DNA from: Axinella damicornis
Taxonomy: Eukaryota; Porifera; Demospongiae; Axinellida; Axinellidae
Direction: 5' to 3'
NCBI GenBank assembly: GCA_963931865.1
Contig: OZ007509.1
Span: 571,978-635,977 of the forward strand
DNA length: 64,000 nt
Shown here: positions 23,454 to 35,000 of the stretch, piece after piece
Layout of the letters: every line of letters starts with the position of its first letter
Position numbering within the stretch: the stretch's first letter is position 1
The notes under the pieces: generated by a model
Told to the model about the DNA's origin: nothing
The model's input: only the letters and a program-made list of their open reading frames with translations
Database searches by the model: none
Made by a program: the position numbers and the translations under genes

Positions 23454-25289
23454 ATGTCTCACAAAGGGTGGCAATCGACAGCGACTGTGGGAGGTCAGTC
23501 TTACGTTGGGGATGGAAGGTCCGATCCAGAGAGGTCTATGTTTTCCGCAGCTAGGGCTGCCCTCAGGGGGTTAGGACAGCCGTTTGAGCCGGAGCAACTG
23601 AGTAACGATCAAGCTCAGACTAATCTTGAGATGGTCTGTCGAGCCCGTGGGTGGCGCCCACCAAAGTATTCTACCAAACGCTGTAAGTACACTCCCCAGC
23701 ATAGCGGTGGAAGAGGGAGACGGAAGCCTGCTCAACAAGACCAGCGCCTATATTATGCGGAAGTCACGATTGGTGCAGAGCGATTTTCAGGAGATGCTAC
23801 TTATGGGACCGAGCCTGCTATGGTTGCAGCAGCCAGAGTAGCTTTGGAAGAGAAGGGCCAGTCTTTAGGCTTGAGCTCGAGAGCAAGCAGTGACCCAATT
23901 GAAGCACTGGTACGTTTCTGCAAATCACAAGGCCTGAGTGAACCAGACTATAGTCTCTCCTTTGGCAGAAATGAAGTATTGGGTGAGTCCCTGCTTGATA
24001 GCCCGCACACTGACTGGATTAGTACTCTGGACAATGTCTTGAAGAGGTTTCAGTCCCAGGAGTCAGAACTGGGATTGGAAGTAAACTATCATGATGATGG
24101 ACAGATGACTGGACCCGGGTTTGATTGGATTGTGGGTTGCTCGGTGGGCATCAGAAGACGTGGTACCTCAAAGCGCTTTATTGGCACCGGCACGACCAAG
24201 CAAAAGGCGAAGGAGGTTGCAGCCAAGGATGCCTACGAATGGCTTTCTAAGCGGCTACATCGTGACGTATCTGACTACACCGTTCTGAGTGAGCTAAATG
24301 CAGCAGAAATCCATCTCGCATGTCAGAATGCACTCAGGCAGGTGTGTCACAACTTGGTAGAGCCTATGCACGATGAAGTATTCGCAGCCATTTTGATAAC
24401 CCATTCTGGTGGCAGGGATGAAATTGTGAGCATTGGAAGTGGCACTGGTTTCAACTACCGGCACATTAAAAATGAGGAGGCTGTGCTCGATTGTCATGCT
24501 GAAGTTCTGGCACATAGAGGTCTTGAAACATTTCTTTTCAACCAAATCGAAACTGCTCAAGATGATAAATGCATTTTGCAATTGAGTGAGATTGCAGGGA
24601 AGGGGAAGTACCAGGTGAAAGAAGGTGTCCATTTTCATCTTTTTGTCAATAAGGCTCCTTGTGGGGATGCTTTCGTACCATTGAAAGGAAAGCATGCCGG
24701 CCGTTTGCGCTATAGGAAGGATGATGGTGAAGGAAATGTGCTAGAAGTACCCCTTGGGAAGGAAAACCAGCACAAGGTGTGCTGCAGTGCAAAGATAGCA
24801 CTGTGGAATGTGGTAGGCCTGCAAGGAGCACTGCTAGCCAACCTTCTCACACACCCGATCTACCTCCGCACCATCTTTGTGAAGGGGGCAGACAATGGTG
24901 AAAAGGAAGGCACAGTTTGTGAAGCAAGCTTGAAGCGGGCTTTCTTTGGCCGACTGCAAGGTTTGCGAGACCTCCCAGATGGGTACAAAGTGAATGAACC
25001 GGCCATTGTTGTACTGCCGAGCGATGGTGTCGCCAGCGGGGGAAGTGATTCTCAGAAGCACACAGCTTTCTGTTGGGCAGCTGGCTGTATGAAAGAAGAA
25101 ATGATTGAAACAACTTCTGGTAGGCGTGAGAAGGGAGACCTTGATGTGTCCAGAAGAAGTTTTGCCAGAATGTGGGCGTCACTCTTTCCACACGACGAAA
25201 GGAAATATCAAGAGGTTAAACTAGCCGCCGATAAATATCAGAAAGCCAAAAAGAAGTGCAAGGAATATTTTGGATCCAAGTGGATCTAA
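23454..25289 (+). CDS. ADAR-like: ADAR-family double-stranded-RNA adenosine deaminase
   Basis: An uninterrupted 611-aa frame from ATG 23454 (MSHKGWQS). The upstream in-frame extension has no ATG. Residues about 1-165 hold two diverged dsRBD-like stretches. Residues about 180-265 form a recognisable dsRNA-binding domain (GPGFDWIVG, then GTGTTKQKAKEVAAKDA). The deaminase domain fills about 295-611. It keeps DCHAE (zinc ligand His348, catalytic Glu350), APCGDA (Cys403) and CCSAKIALWNVVGLQGALL (zinc-ligand Cys444, where SCSDK is usual). It should convert A to I in dsRNA. All metal-binding and catalytic positions that I can judge are intact. Sub-type (ADAR1, ADAR2 or ADAD group) cannot be set by eye. 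The gene lacks introns and lies next to a huge palindrome. Confidence 0.93.
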   Translation: MSHKGWQSTATVGGQSYVGDGRSDPERSMFSAARAALRGLGQPFEPEQLSNDQAQTNLEMVCRARGWRPPKYSTKRCKYTPQHSGGRGRRKPAQQDQRLYYAEVTIGAERFSGDATYGTEPAMVAAARVALEEKGQSLGLSSRASSDPIEALVRFCKSQGLSEPDYSLSFGRNEVLGESLLDSPHTDWISTLDNVLKRFQSQESELGLEVNYHDDGQMTGPGFDWIVGCSVGIRRRGTSKRFIGTGTTKQKAKEVAAKDAYEWLSKRLHRDVSDYTVLSELNAAEIHLACQNALRQVCHNLVEPMHDEVFAAILITHSGGRDEIVSIGSGTGFNYRHIKNEEAVLDCHAEVLAHRGLETFLFNQIETAQDDKCILQLSEIAGKGKYQVKEGVHFHLFVNKAPCGDAFVPLKGKHAGRLRYRKDDGEGNVLEVPLGKENQHKVCCSAKIALWNVVGLQGALLANLLTHPIYLRTIFVKGADNGEKEGTVCEASLKRAFFGRLQGLRDLPDGYKVNEPAIVVLPSDGVASGGSDSQKHTAFCWAAGCMKEEMIETTSGRREKGDLDVSRRSFARMWASLFPHDERKYQEVKLAADKYQKAKKKCKEYFGSKWI

Positions 25290-26582
25290 AGGATCTAATT
25301 CCCTTTTTTCCTGGTGAAAAGCGAACATGGATTTAAAGTATCAAGTGATAGAGTGAAGTTTATGGTTTATGTATAACCAGATATGAGCAGATAGCTATGT
25401 GCATGCAAGACAAAAAGTTTTGTGATTTTTGCTTAGAGGATTTAGTACGCATTTCACATAGATGTACACTATGGGTATAATCTCTGAGATAAAATGTTTT
25501 CTTGACCAGCTGTGTGTATTTTATCACTGTCAAAATTTAAATCTGTTGTTTTAGCAATTGCATGTGTCACTGGGATTGCAACTGTTGCCATGATGATGCC
25601 AGATACACTAGAGGATGTGCCTTGTGACCACCGACTATAGACAAATGCAAAGCACATGGAGTACATGTACAAGGGCTGGTTAGTTTACAAGGACTACAGC
25701 TAAATGCTATTTCGCAGCAAAAGGGCATTTGTAACTAAGTAATTTAGTTCCGGCTTCAACTGTTCCAGTAGTCCATAAGTACATTAGCATCCGGGCCCAA
25801 TTTGAGTGTACTCATCAATGATATAAATCTGAAGGCCTGAATGTGTACCCTACAGATCTGCCATTTCCCTGCTCACGGCAGATCTGTTATGTCGTGGCAC
25901 TTCTTGTTTCTAGTTGGAGCTTGGTTAGTAAAAACTCAAGCCTGTTCTTTTTGCGTTGTTGGAAGCGACTGATTCCACACGCCCATTTTAATGATGCACA
26001 GGTCTGGATCGTAATTACCCCTTATAGAAGCCAAATGAGCCCAGAGAATACCCGTGCATGATCTTATAATTTTGGAAGGTTTAATGTTTGGCGTCAATAT
26101 TTTGTAGGTAATGTGTTAATGTTTCCACCTCTCATCTCATGCATCTCATCCCACCAATGAAACTGTGTGTTCCCATCGTGTGCTGCTGTGTGTCATCTGC
26201 AATGAATTTTTATTTACAGGAAGTGCATGTGTACAGTAGTCATACTGAAAGATGTTGTATCAACGGTGATAATATAGTTTGCTATACTATAGTTGACCTT
26301 CACCTCGGCCACAGGCCCACAGCAATGTACTGTTGTAAACAAAGCCGGTATGCACAGAATGAAAAAAGTCATAGATGAAAATTAGACCAACTGGCCAGAA
26401 TAAACCCTATACAGGATGTCTAGTGCAACACATGTACCCGGTACGTCACATAAAAATGACCACAAGTGCACAGGAACATCGATCAGTATATAGTCGGAAA
26501 TTTAGCACAGCAGTAGTAGACGTATACAAGCAGTGGATGTTGCATGTAATAAGTGGTTCCATGTTGTTTCCACAACATCTAG
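25290..26582. other. 3' flank of the ADAR-family gene, nothing else recognised
   Basis: AT-rich sequence between two convergent genes. No conserved frame, hairpin MITE or RNA gene was noticed. Confidence 0.5.
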
Positions 26583-27719
26583 CTAGTTAGGTGGTAGGGT
26601 GCAGGGTACTTTGTGTGCTGGATCACAAGAGAACACAGAAAACTGCATGCTGTCAAGTCGGTTGTTCACTGGGTAGTTTTTGCTAACACCGAATTTGTAT
26701 TGTCCAACACCGATGTGATCAAAGACCGCTGAAATAACTTGAGGCTGCCGCCAGTTCTCCTGGGTGAATTCTATTTTAGTCGGGAACAGCTTTGCACACG
26801 TGACGCATCTTTCATCATCGACACAATACTGGGTTGAGTCGCTGGAATTGCAGAATGTAATGTTGACAGTCACTGGTAGCTTGGATGCTGGTTGTGTTCG
26901 CAAAGAGAGACTGAAGTTCCCTATCTTGTTTGGTTGGGTATAAACATACCCGTCTTGACGTCCTGGAAGGTTTTCACTCCTTAGACCCGCATTCAGATCT
27001 ACACATCGCTCTACCCAATTGTTTGGAGGAGCAAACACGCTGTCCGGTACAGAACCAAATGTGACATCAAGAAAGTCAAGTTGATAAGTCCACGCATCAC
27101 CCGGAAAGGCACCACTCTTATGTGGATACTCATGCTTAAACCGTAGTGGTATTTTGTTGTTGCTTGAATCGACCCAGTAGGTTACAGTATCGAGTGGAAG
27201 CCAACTACCACTGCGTTCAGTCCACTCATCAGCTGTGACGTTACGCCCATCAATTTCAATCACCACCTTGCCAACAAACTCCTTCGGAACATGGTCTGGC
27301 AGTTGCCAAGGCCCAACAGTGTCAAACACGGGATAACCCAAAGGAGTGGCACACTGGTTGATGCCTAGGTTTGGCTCCCTACATGGCCAATCGTTCACTT
27401 CGTAGCTGCAAGACCCATCCATTCCTATCTCAAACTGAGTCATCTCTGTTGCCTCCTTGGTACCCGGTGCTGCTCCTGCTGGTGCCACGACCATAAGGTA
27501 GTTCGATGTGGATGCGCTTCGCACTGTTGCAAAGTTTCTTCCTTTCATCAGGGCACGATTATAGGTGACGTCCTGGTACACTTCGCTGAACACCGGGTAC
27601 GGACAGAATCCATCGCATGTACTATGCACCATGGCGTGGAAATCCCTTGGAATGGGAGGTTCGTCTGTAGCAGCAGCGGTTAATACTGCGAACAGCACTA
27701 AACGCTCAAGCAGAAGCAT
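26583..27719 (-). CDS. Secreted protein of unknown function, single exon
   Basis: A 378-aa frame from ATG 27719 with a signal peptide (LERLVLFAVLTAAATDEPP). The middle (about 150-235) has YWVDSSNNKIPLRFKHEY and DFLDVTFGSVPDSVFAPP, a pattern I associate with LolA-like beta-sheet domains of secreted invertebrate proteins. The last third has FPTKIEFTQENWRQPQVISA, typical of a beta-repeat module seen in extracellular bacterial and animal proteins. Paired cysteines (FCNSSDS, CVDDERCVTC, FSCDPAHKVPC) suggest disulphides, and NVT, NFS and NIT are possible glycosylation sites. The function is unknown. The lack of introns might indicate retroposition or transfer, but codon usage does not look odd by eye. 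Confidence 0.85.
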   Translation of the reverse strand: MLLLERLVLFAVLTAAATDEPPIPRDFHAMVHSTCDGFCPYPVFSEVYQDVTYNRALMKGRNFATVRSASTSNYLMVVAPAGAAPGTKEATEMTQFEIGMDGSCSYEVNDWPCREPNLGINQCATPLGYPVFDTVGPWQLPDHVPKEFVGKVVIEIDGRNVTADEWTERSGSWLPLDTVTYWVDSSNNKIPLRFKHEYPHKSGAFPGDAWTYQLDFLDVTFGSVPDSVFAPPNNWVERCVDLNAGLRSENLPGRQDGYVYTQPNKIGNFSLSLRTQPASKLPVTVNITFCNSSDSTQYCVDDERCVTCAKLFPTKIEFTQENWRQPQVISAVFDHIGVGQYKFGVSKNYPVNNRLDSMQFSVFSCDPAHKVPCTLPPN

Positions 27720-27892
27720 GGTTTCGCCAATGCAAGTTCGAGATCATGACGTCACTACACGTAATATAATTAGCATTCCAGCCAGCTTCTGGAGAACTTA
27801 CTCCCGGTATGTCACTAGACATTCCCAATCCTTCCTGGCCGCTCAGGAGACGAGAAGAGAGCGTAATAGCATGTTGCTAGCTGCAGGATTAT

Positions 27893-28819
27893 TACCCCGT
27901 GCGCGCATGCGCGAAGCGGGGTTAAGCAATCGGTTTTGTCTGTCCGTCTGTCCGGCGTCTGTCCGGCGTCTGTCAGCCGTGTAAAATTGAAATCTCGCAA
28001 TGTACAGTTGCTAAACCAGACAAAAAGATGGGAATACGAAAAAAAGAAGCGTTTGTGTACCTGATAGCTACGAAGCCGCTTGAATTCGTTGCATACGGCA
28101 GCTCTTTCTTATTAAACATCGGCCATTTTTACGGTCTGCAATTGCGCAACTCAAATACGGACGTAAATACGGATGTACGCGGATTCTGGCACGTGTTCAT
28201 ACTGAAGATTGAATTGAAGAACGTAAAAGGGCTAATTAGAAAGCGTTCCCTTAAACTTAGAGAAATGCAAGAAGCTCAGGATACGGAGACAAGAAGACAG
28301 CAAGAAGCTCGTGATGCGGCGGCAAGGAGACAGCAAGAAGCCCAGGCTCAGGCAGCTAAGCGTCGATCTGAGTCACTCGAGGATGCGGCGGCAACTACGG
28401 AAGACATCAAGATGCCCAGACCAAGAAAAGGTAATACATGTAGTTATAATATGTACGAGGTTGATTACAATGCATGCACATTTCTGTGTACATGCTTTTT
28501 ATACTGACTATGTATATGTTTAGGAAGCGCTGCTCTAAGGAGAAGAGACAGCAAGAAGCCCAGGCTAAGGCAACTAAGCGCCATATATTAGGCACACACT
28601 GTAAATCTTTTGAATCCAATGATCAAAGAATCATCATGTAATCTCTATGTACTCACTTCATTGATCAAATACTTCTGCTCAGCACTCCAAATGCTCAAGC
28701 TAATTATACGTAAAGGTTACCAAGTCATAATATTATTATCATCTACACCCCACAGCTACTACCATCACCATACACTGCAGCATACTGCGCACGGGGTATG
28801 TGCTCTACAGAGCTCTAGT
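27893..28819 (+). mobile_element. Helentron-like non-autonomous element (927 bp) carrying a small gene
   Basis: The 5' end TACCCCGTGCGCGCATGCGC is followed by a (GTCY)n tract (TGTCTGTCCGTCTGTCC). The 3' end has the inverse GCGCACGGGGTA about 20 bp inside, then the small hairpin GCTCTACAGAGC and the end CTCTAGT. Comparison with the empty site near 56545 shows insertion between two T residues with no longer duplication. Asymmetric inverted ends, TT target and tetranucleotide tract are hallmarks of Helentrons (Helitron2) and their non-autonomous relatives. No Rep/helicase is present. The cargo is the two-exon frame at 28028-28591. Confidence 0.75.
28028..28591 (+). CDS. Small charged coiled-coil protein inside a Helentron-like element
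   Basis: Exons 28028-28430 and 28524-28591 join (donor AAAAG|GTAATA, acceptor TTTAG|GA) to 156 aa. The N-terminal half (FVYLIATKPLEFVAYGS) is unrecognised. The C-terminal half is a run of near-repeats of RRQQEARDAAARRQQEAQ, strongly helical and probably a coiled coil. It is either captured host sequence or an element-specific protein; I cannot tell which. A chance open frame also remains possible. Confidence 0.45.
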
Positions 28820-29350
28820 TGAAATGAGTGGTGCTTTTAGCTACAGGCTACTGCAGAATTTTGATATTACGTGCAACTGTTTGTAATTGTTTACTGTTTT
28901 CCGCTCTCATCTGCATCGTGTTGTTTAATCAATGATAAGCTAGTCCGAGACCCCCAAAGACTGCCTTGGAATATACATAGTGGTAGCCCGTGCGGCCTGG
29001 GAACGAGGCTAACATAGCAGAACTTGAGTAGCTATAGCTAGCTAGATGAGAATAGCTACGTATGTACAGTAGTACATGTAGACAAACCAGGGAAATGCCA
29101 ACTGTTGACGTGCACATTTCTTAGCTTTGTATTGCCATGTGTTGACTAGACACCCAGCTAGCTAGCTACGTATATTCAGTAAGGCTAACAGTGCCTGTTC
29201 AATGTTGCAACGTTAAGTAACTAGTAGCTTCGTTCCCAAGCCTGGGAACGAGGCTAAGTAACTAGCTATAATCATCACATTAAGTTGGAGTTTACTCAGT
29301 CTACCACGGGGAAATACACTTAAAGAAGGTGGACTTTTGTTGATCAAATG

Positions 29351-30219
29351 CTGCTCATTCATAGCTGCTGACAGCTGCCAAAATGAAGTGGGTCGTATAG
29401 TATCTCATCTCTTCAACCATCTGAAACAAGATAGCTATACAGTGCTCCAGAGCAAGAGAGCCAACTTCTTAAAATCTTCATTTTGAGCTCTAAAGTACTG
29501 CATTATGTACATAACTTTCGAGTTTAAGTAAAAATGTAAGGTTTGAAAGAAAGTGATTTTTTACTATATCTCTCTGCCTGCGTTTGTCGCACAATTGCGA
29601 CGTGCGCGGACGCGCGCAAAATGCGGCTGTCGCATATTTACGACAAGATCGCGAGGCGAGCTAAACTGAAGCGGGGCAGACCCTGCTAATATAATGGCAA
29701 TCACAGTCATGAAGAGGCAGACCCTACGGATATCAGCAGTCGATCAGAAGCTCCTCCTACCGATCGAGAGATAAGTAAGCGCTCACTGTTTTGTCGCCGT
29801 TTTGTGTACTGCCAGCATGGACAGGCTTTTTCGCCTACGGAACGCTATTGGTAGCGCTCAAGGGCCTAGAAGAGGCTCGAGGCATCATTGAACTATCTAT
29901 CAACACCAATAACTCACCCGCTGGAGGGCAGACATCGACAGCACAACAACAGGGAGAGTTCCAAGGTGAGCGCTTGAGTATAACTCGGCCTAGCAGCCAT
30001 ATAACGATAGTCGGGGCTCAATCACGCCCTTAGCAGACAAATTAACTATACTTCGACAGTTCTTAGCCTTCGAACTTGAAGTCTACTCCGCGATTGTAAG
30101 TTAAACGGCGAGAAGCCTTAGAGATGTGTAACCTAGGCAATAAATTGATCACGAGTCGCGTGAGCGGAAGTTATGAATATTAATGAACGCAGACCAAGGG
30201 ATATATGGCAGTACAGAAA
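29351..30219. other. Intergenic stretch, no gene recognised
   Basis: A frame around 29810-29970 ending at a GTGAGC donor could be a first exon, but no start context or partner exon is convincing. A short GC-rich CGCG-repeat patch lies at 29600-29650. Confidence 0.35.
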
Positions 30220-31560
30220 GGTTGCATGTAAAACGCGGAACGTGGAATGGAATGGAACGTGGAATGGAACATGGAATGGAACGTGGAACGGATGTAAAAT
30301 GTCCTAATAAGCCTAATAAGCGTGTTAATTAAGGTTGGCATTAAGGTTACGGGATCCCTACGCGCGGTTACGCGCACCGTATACTTAATTAAGCGCTATT
30401 TCATAGTTTTTTTGTCACCAAAAACAAAGCCGTGTGATCCGACCTGGACTTGGAAGACCGTGTTGAAATAGGTACAAACAGTATAGAAAGGGCCAGACAT
30501 AGCGTTTTTGTGGATACTGATGACCGTTCCGAAGTTATACGACGCTGTATTCCAAAGAGGGGAGTCAAGATGGCGGTTATTCGCACTCAAGAGTCGTTCT
30601 TTCGAGGACTGCTCAACCTAGCCACAAAACGCTTATGTCCAGCCCTAGAGCTTCCTATGGCGTGTCTCCCAACAGTAGAATCGAGTTGCTGGCGGTCTTC
30701 GCACTGGAGATTTTTGGTGAATAGTTTGCTGGAATCGATTTAACCAGCGTACGACGGCTACAGTGTGAGCTGCTGTAATGATGTTTGGTCTGCATGTTGA
30801 CTACCCTCCCTGCTTTGTGTTGAGTAAGTTTGATTTCGCTAGCTTACTTTCTGTGCGAGAAAAACGGGGTTGAAGAAATTGTCAGGCCACGCCCACCGCG
30901 TGACGATCCCGTAACCTTAATTGGGGCTGGCGCGAGCAAGCATGCAGTAGTCGCCGGGCATAGACAGTGAGTCAAGGGAGATGGTGGCTGATGACAATCG
31001 TCGCGCGAGTGACAACCTGGCTACGCGAGACTACCCGTCACTACAGATTGTTATGCCTGGGCCTGGATGGAGTAGTTATTAAACATGCAGTTGACCGATC
31101 CGCGAAGTGAAGCAGGGCTATTGTCTTCTGACGAATATTAAAGCGCGAGCAGCATCACTAGTGTAAGCTGTATGAATGTGTACCGTGCTAGTGCTATAGA
31201 CCTAGCTGGCTGCTATACTGGCCCGCTCACGCTTATTCGTCACTCGAAGACAGTCCTGCAGTGCTTCACTCGGATGGCATAGTCATGTCAACTAGGCTAG
31301 TAGCATCTTGTGAACTTCTTACATCCAGGGCATACAACCTGCCGGTAGTCTCGCGTGGCCAGGCGCCTAGGCTGAGCTCTCTCTCGCGATATGACTGTTA
31401 CCAGGACTCGACTGTGCGAGATAAGCTCGCGCCAGCTCCAATTAACATGCTTATTGGACTCATTACAACATTTTACATCCGTTCCACGTTCCATTCCATT
31501 CTACGTTCCATTCCATTCCACGTTCCATTCCATTCCACGTTCCGCGTTTTACATGCAACC
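30220..31560. mobile_element. 1.34-kb TIR element with GGAATGGAACG-repeat ends
   Basis: The left end GGTTGCATGTAAAACGCGG, followed by repeated GGAACGTGGAATGGAATGG and then GGATGTAAAATG, is the inverse of the right end at about 31440-31560. The internal 1.1 kb is not inverted and shows no recognisable protein. Termini resemble those of 15797-16422, suggesting one superfamily that carries short tandem repeats as its ends. Confidence 0.7.
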
Positions 31561-32054
31561 GTACAGAAACCATGCATACAAGTGCTCAGCCAGTTTTAGG
31601 GGTTTTGATGGAATTTTGACACAAAAATCTCCATATCTTCAGACCAAAAAGGAACTATGGGTTGAAATTTGCAATGTAGCTTCATCAGGGCATTGCCCAT
31701 ACACTATTCAAATTTGGAATCTTAACTAGTAACCATCAGTGAACAGGCGTTTTGCTGAATATTTAAGACACCATTTACATATACAGTTGAGCTTTCTAAC
31801 TACTTTCATTTACGTATCTTTGGGTGGAGTATCGTCAATTCAATTTACAGCTCTTAACTAGCATGGGCTGAAGAGATCACAACTAAAAAGTGTGTTTCAT
31901 AAATTTAAGGAGATGTGGTCCATTGACATCCACGCATCCCTATACTATGGAGACATCTTCACGTCTTTAAAACTACTGATCATGAGTTTAGAGTGATAAC
32001 TACAACTACAATTGTAGGGGAATACTTTGTTTCTGGGTGTGATATTGGAGAGCG
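31561..32054. other. 3' flank of the second FN3-receptor gene, nothing recognised
   Basis: No conserved frame and no repeat was noticed in this AT-rich stretch. Confidence 0.4.
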
Positions 32055-35000
32055 TCACTGAGCATGAGGGAGTTCATAAATGTGGGTCTCCTCCCTCTCA
32101 CCACTCTCAATCCTTCCATAGGCTGAGCACTCCATAGGGATCTCCGTGGTCTTAGGCGTGGCCCTACAAATGATATACAAAATCATACGTCATATTCATT
32201 CCTCTTCTCCTAGCCGGAAATGTCCACATCAATCACTCAGTAACAACAAAAGAGATCAGTTTGTACACGACAAGTTTGCCATTGCTGAGTACATTGTGTC
32301 CACAGCTAGTCTATATATTTATTTACCTCTGTGACTGGCTCTTCATCTGTAATATTGAGCTGTATAGAAAAGGGAAAGAGCATTATTCACAACACTACAT
32401 GGTAATCACTTCATTGTGCCGACTTGTGCCGACTTTACCTCTGCTGGTACCAGATGATGGCAGACTCTACAATGACCACTGCCAGGAGGACCAGTACTGC
32501 TGCAATGGCAACTCCCGCCACTGTCCAAGCTGATGTGTACTGGTTGGATGCGACATCTCCTAGGAAGTGACATTGTGTTCACACTGACAGTACTACAACT
32601 TGATTTGCTTATGCTAAATTAGCAAGTTCCATGGTGGGTTATATAGCTAGCCTTGTTCCAGACCAGTCATAAACCCAGAAGTGATATATCAGGGACCATG
32701 CCTGCAAGATAAATCTTACCAGGTACATTGCCAGGATTACTGAATGGTCCAGTCATCCCATTAGTCACAACTGCAGCCACTTGGAATGTGTACACAGCAA
32801 TGTTCGGAGTGAGGCCTGAAATAGTTTGAACTGTGCCATCAGTTGTTACATTCTGCATGACACTGCCACACATAGAACAATACTGCACAAGGTAGTGGGT
32901 GACTGCTCCACTTCCATTGAAGCATTGAACCGCACTCCAGGAGACAGTCACGGTGGTGGAGTTCACTGGACTGACCACAACCAATCGTGGAGCACCTGTA
33001 CAAGCAGAAGGGGAATATATTTTAGGCATGAGTGATAGTGTAGATGCTAGTATTATAGCCTGAGACACATCAGATTTTATTCACCGCCCAGCGTGATGGC
33101 TTCACTGAATGGGCCAGTTCCATTGGTGTTCGCTGCTGCCACTTGGAAAGCATACTCAGTGTTTGGAGTAAGACCATCAATGATGCTTCCTGTTGTCACT
33201 ACTGACTTGGTCTGCTGCACATCTCTGTCAGGACCACAGGTTGCATAGTACCGCACAACATAGCCAGTGATTGGTCCATTTTGCTGATCACAAGGGACGT
33301 CTGTCCAGTTGAGGGATACTTCAGTGGATTGTACAAATGTGGCCTCCAGCGACTGTGGAGCTCCTAAGGGGACTGAAGGTGAAAAAATGGTGTTGATTTG
33401 GTTAACACACATTTATCGTTGTGTATACATACATACCTGCTGTGAAAGTCCTTGCATACACTGAACCAGTAGAGAGCACTCTACCTCCTCCAAACCCAGT
33501 CTGGTTGACAGTGAAAGTGTAGTTGATGCCTTCTTGGAGTTCATCAAATGTGTGCTCAGTACGACTGATATTCAAACTGCCCTCATCAACATAGGTCCCA
33601 CATGTCCCCCTGTAGTATATATGGTATTGCTGTGTGTCACAGGGAGCCACCCATGTCAAATACACTGAGGTAGGAGACAGCACAGCTGCTGAGAGATTCT
33701 GTGGTCCTGCAGTGATAGACATCACACGATTAGCTACTACAGACATCTAGGACTCTAGTATACCTTGTAGTGGAAGTAGCACTGCAATTGCTACACTCTC
33801 TCTCCTGTGCTCTCCAGCAGTGGCCACCACAGTGATGGTGTAGCATGTGTTGGACTGGAGGTCAGTGAGGATGGTCTCAGTTGCTGCTGGGTCCCTGAGC
33901 TGCAGGGAGGACTCACCACCTCCCTCAGGATGGTAGGTCACATGGGTGGTGTTGAAGCAGCTGGGAGCTGGACCTGAACTAGTCCACTGCCATGCTACCC
34001 TGACACTTGAGGCATTCATGACCTGAACAGTGACCTCAGTGGGAGTGGGAGGGGCTGGATGGATACAGAGCGAAGTATTGCACTGTGTGGTTAAAGTGTC
34101 TGATAACTGCTATAATATACCTCTTGCTGGTAGAGAAACCACTGTGGTGAGACTCCTTATACCAGTCGTATTACCCCTGGCATAAACACTGATGGTGTAC
34201 TGTGTGTTGCACGGGAGGTTGGAGAAGGTGGCACTGGTTGCGGTTGCACTGTCCACTGTGTACATCATCTGAGAGCCTCCCTCAGGTTGGTAGTCAACTC
34301 TAACACTGTCAAGACACATGAGCAGACCCTGACCTGACCACTCCCACAACACTCTGATACTGGTGTTGTCTGCAGTGGCTTCAGCTCTCACTATGACTGG
34401 GTCTGGTATATCTGTGAAATGGTATAACATCCATCAAGTAACTAGAGCTGTTCATAGAACACGTATCCTGCGTGGAACGTCTACAGGATAGAGTGCAGCT
34501 ACAATCCCCAGGGCATATCTCTCTGCCTGCATTTTCAGTACATATACTTTTGGGGGGGCAAGGTGTGAGAGTAACTGACTGCCGTATATATAGCTAATAG
34601 CTAAAGGACTTAAACAAGAGTAAATAACGAAAAACTGTTCCATGCGTAAGTCAAGGTGCTTCGTTTTACTGTTATTTATGTATTTTTCTGTCATTTGAGA
34701 GTAGCGAATTAGAAAATACGCTCTCATCGTTGCATGGTGTACGCATGCGCGTATGTTGCAGCTGGCTGTGAGCAGGTGTGGATGGCGGGTTATTTAAAGG
34801 GGGTAAGCATGTGTGTTTGTCATTCTCTCGGCAAGTATACAGCCGTGCAAAGCTGTCTTGTTTCAGTCTTGGCTATGTTTAGTCATGCAATTTTATTTTC
34901 TCTCCTGCCGAGGTACCTGTGCGTTTTACCATCCATCTGTTGTGGCTTTGGGAGCTACTTGGAACCTGTGCGTTCTACCATCCATTGTGGCTTTGGGAGC

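Larger units (their letters stand above)
27842..29350. repeat. Dispersed repeat interrupted by a Helentron-like insertion
   Basis: 27842-27892 and 28820-29350 together match the uninterrupted block around 56485-56935 (GAGAGCGTAATAG, GCTGCAGGATTATTGAAATG, CTCTCATCTGCATCGTG). The comparison gives the empty site of the 27893-28819 element. A CCTGGGAACGAGGCTA MITE end occurs inside it near 29000, and again with its inverse at 29232-29258. Confidence 0.75.

Noticed and set aside
27893..28000. CRISPR-like or tRNA-like reading of the GCGCATGCGC / GTCTGTC region
   Set aside because: The repeats are simple tetranucleotides next to a short palindrome and match the 5' end of the Helentron-like elements. 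There are no spacers and no cloverleaf.
32327..32359. Apparent stop after the transmembrane exon of the second receptor
   Set aside because: The stop appears only with the acceptor at 32347. The upstream acceptor (CTATACAG) gives an in-frame 33-nt micro-exon equivalent to the 30-nt one in the complete gene.
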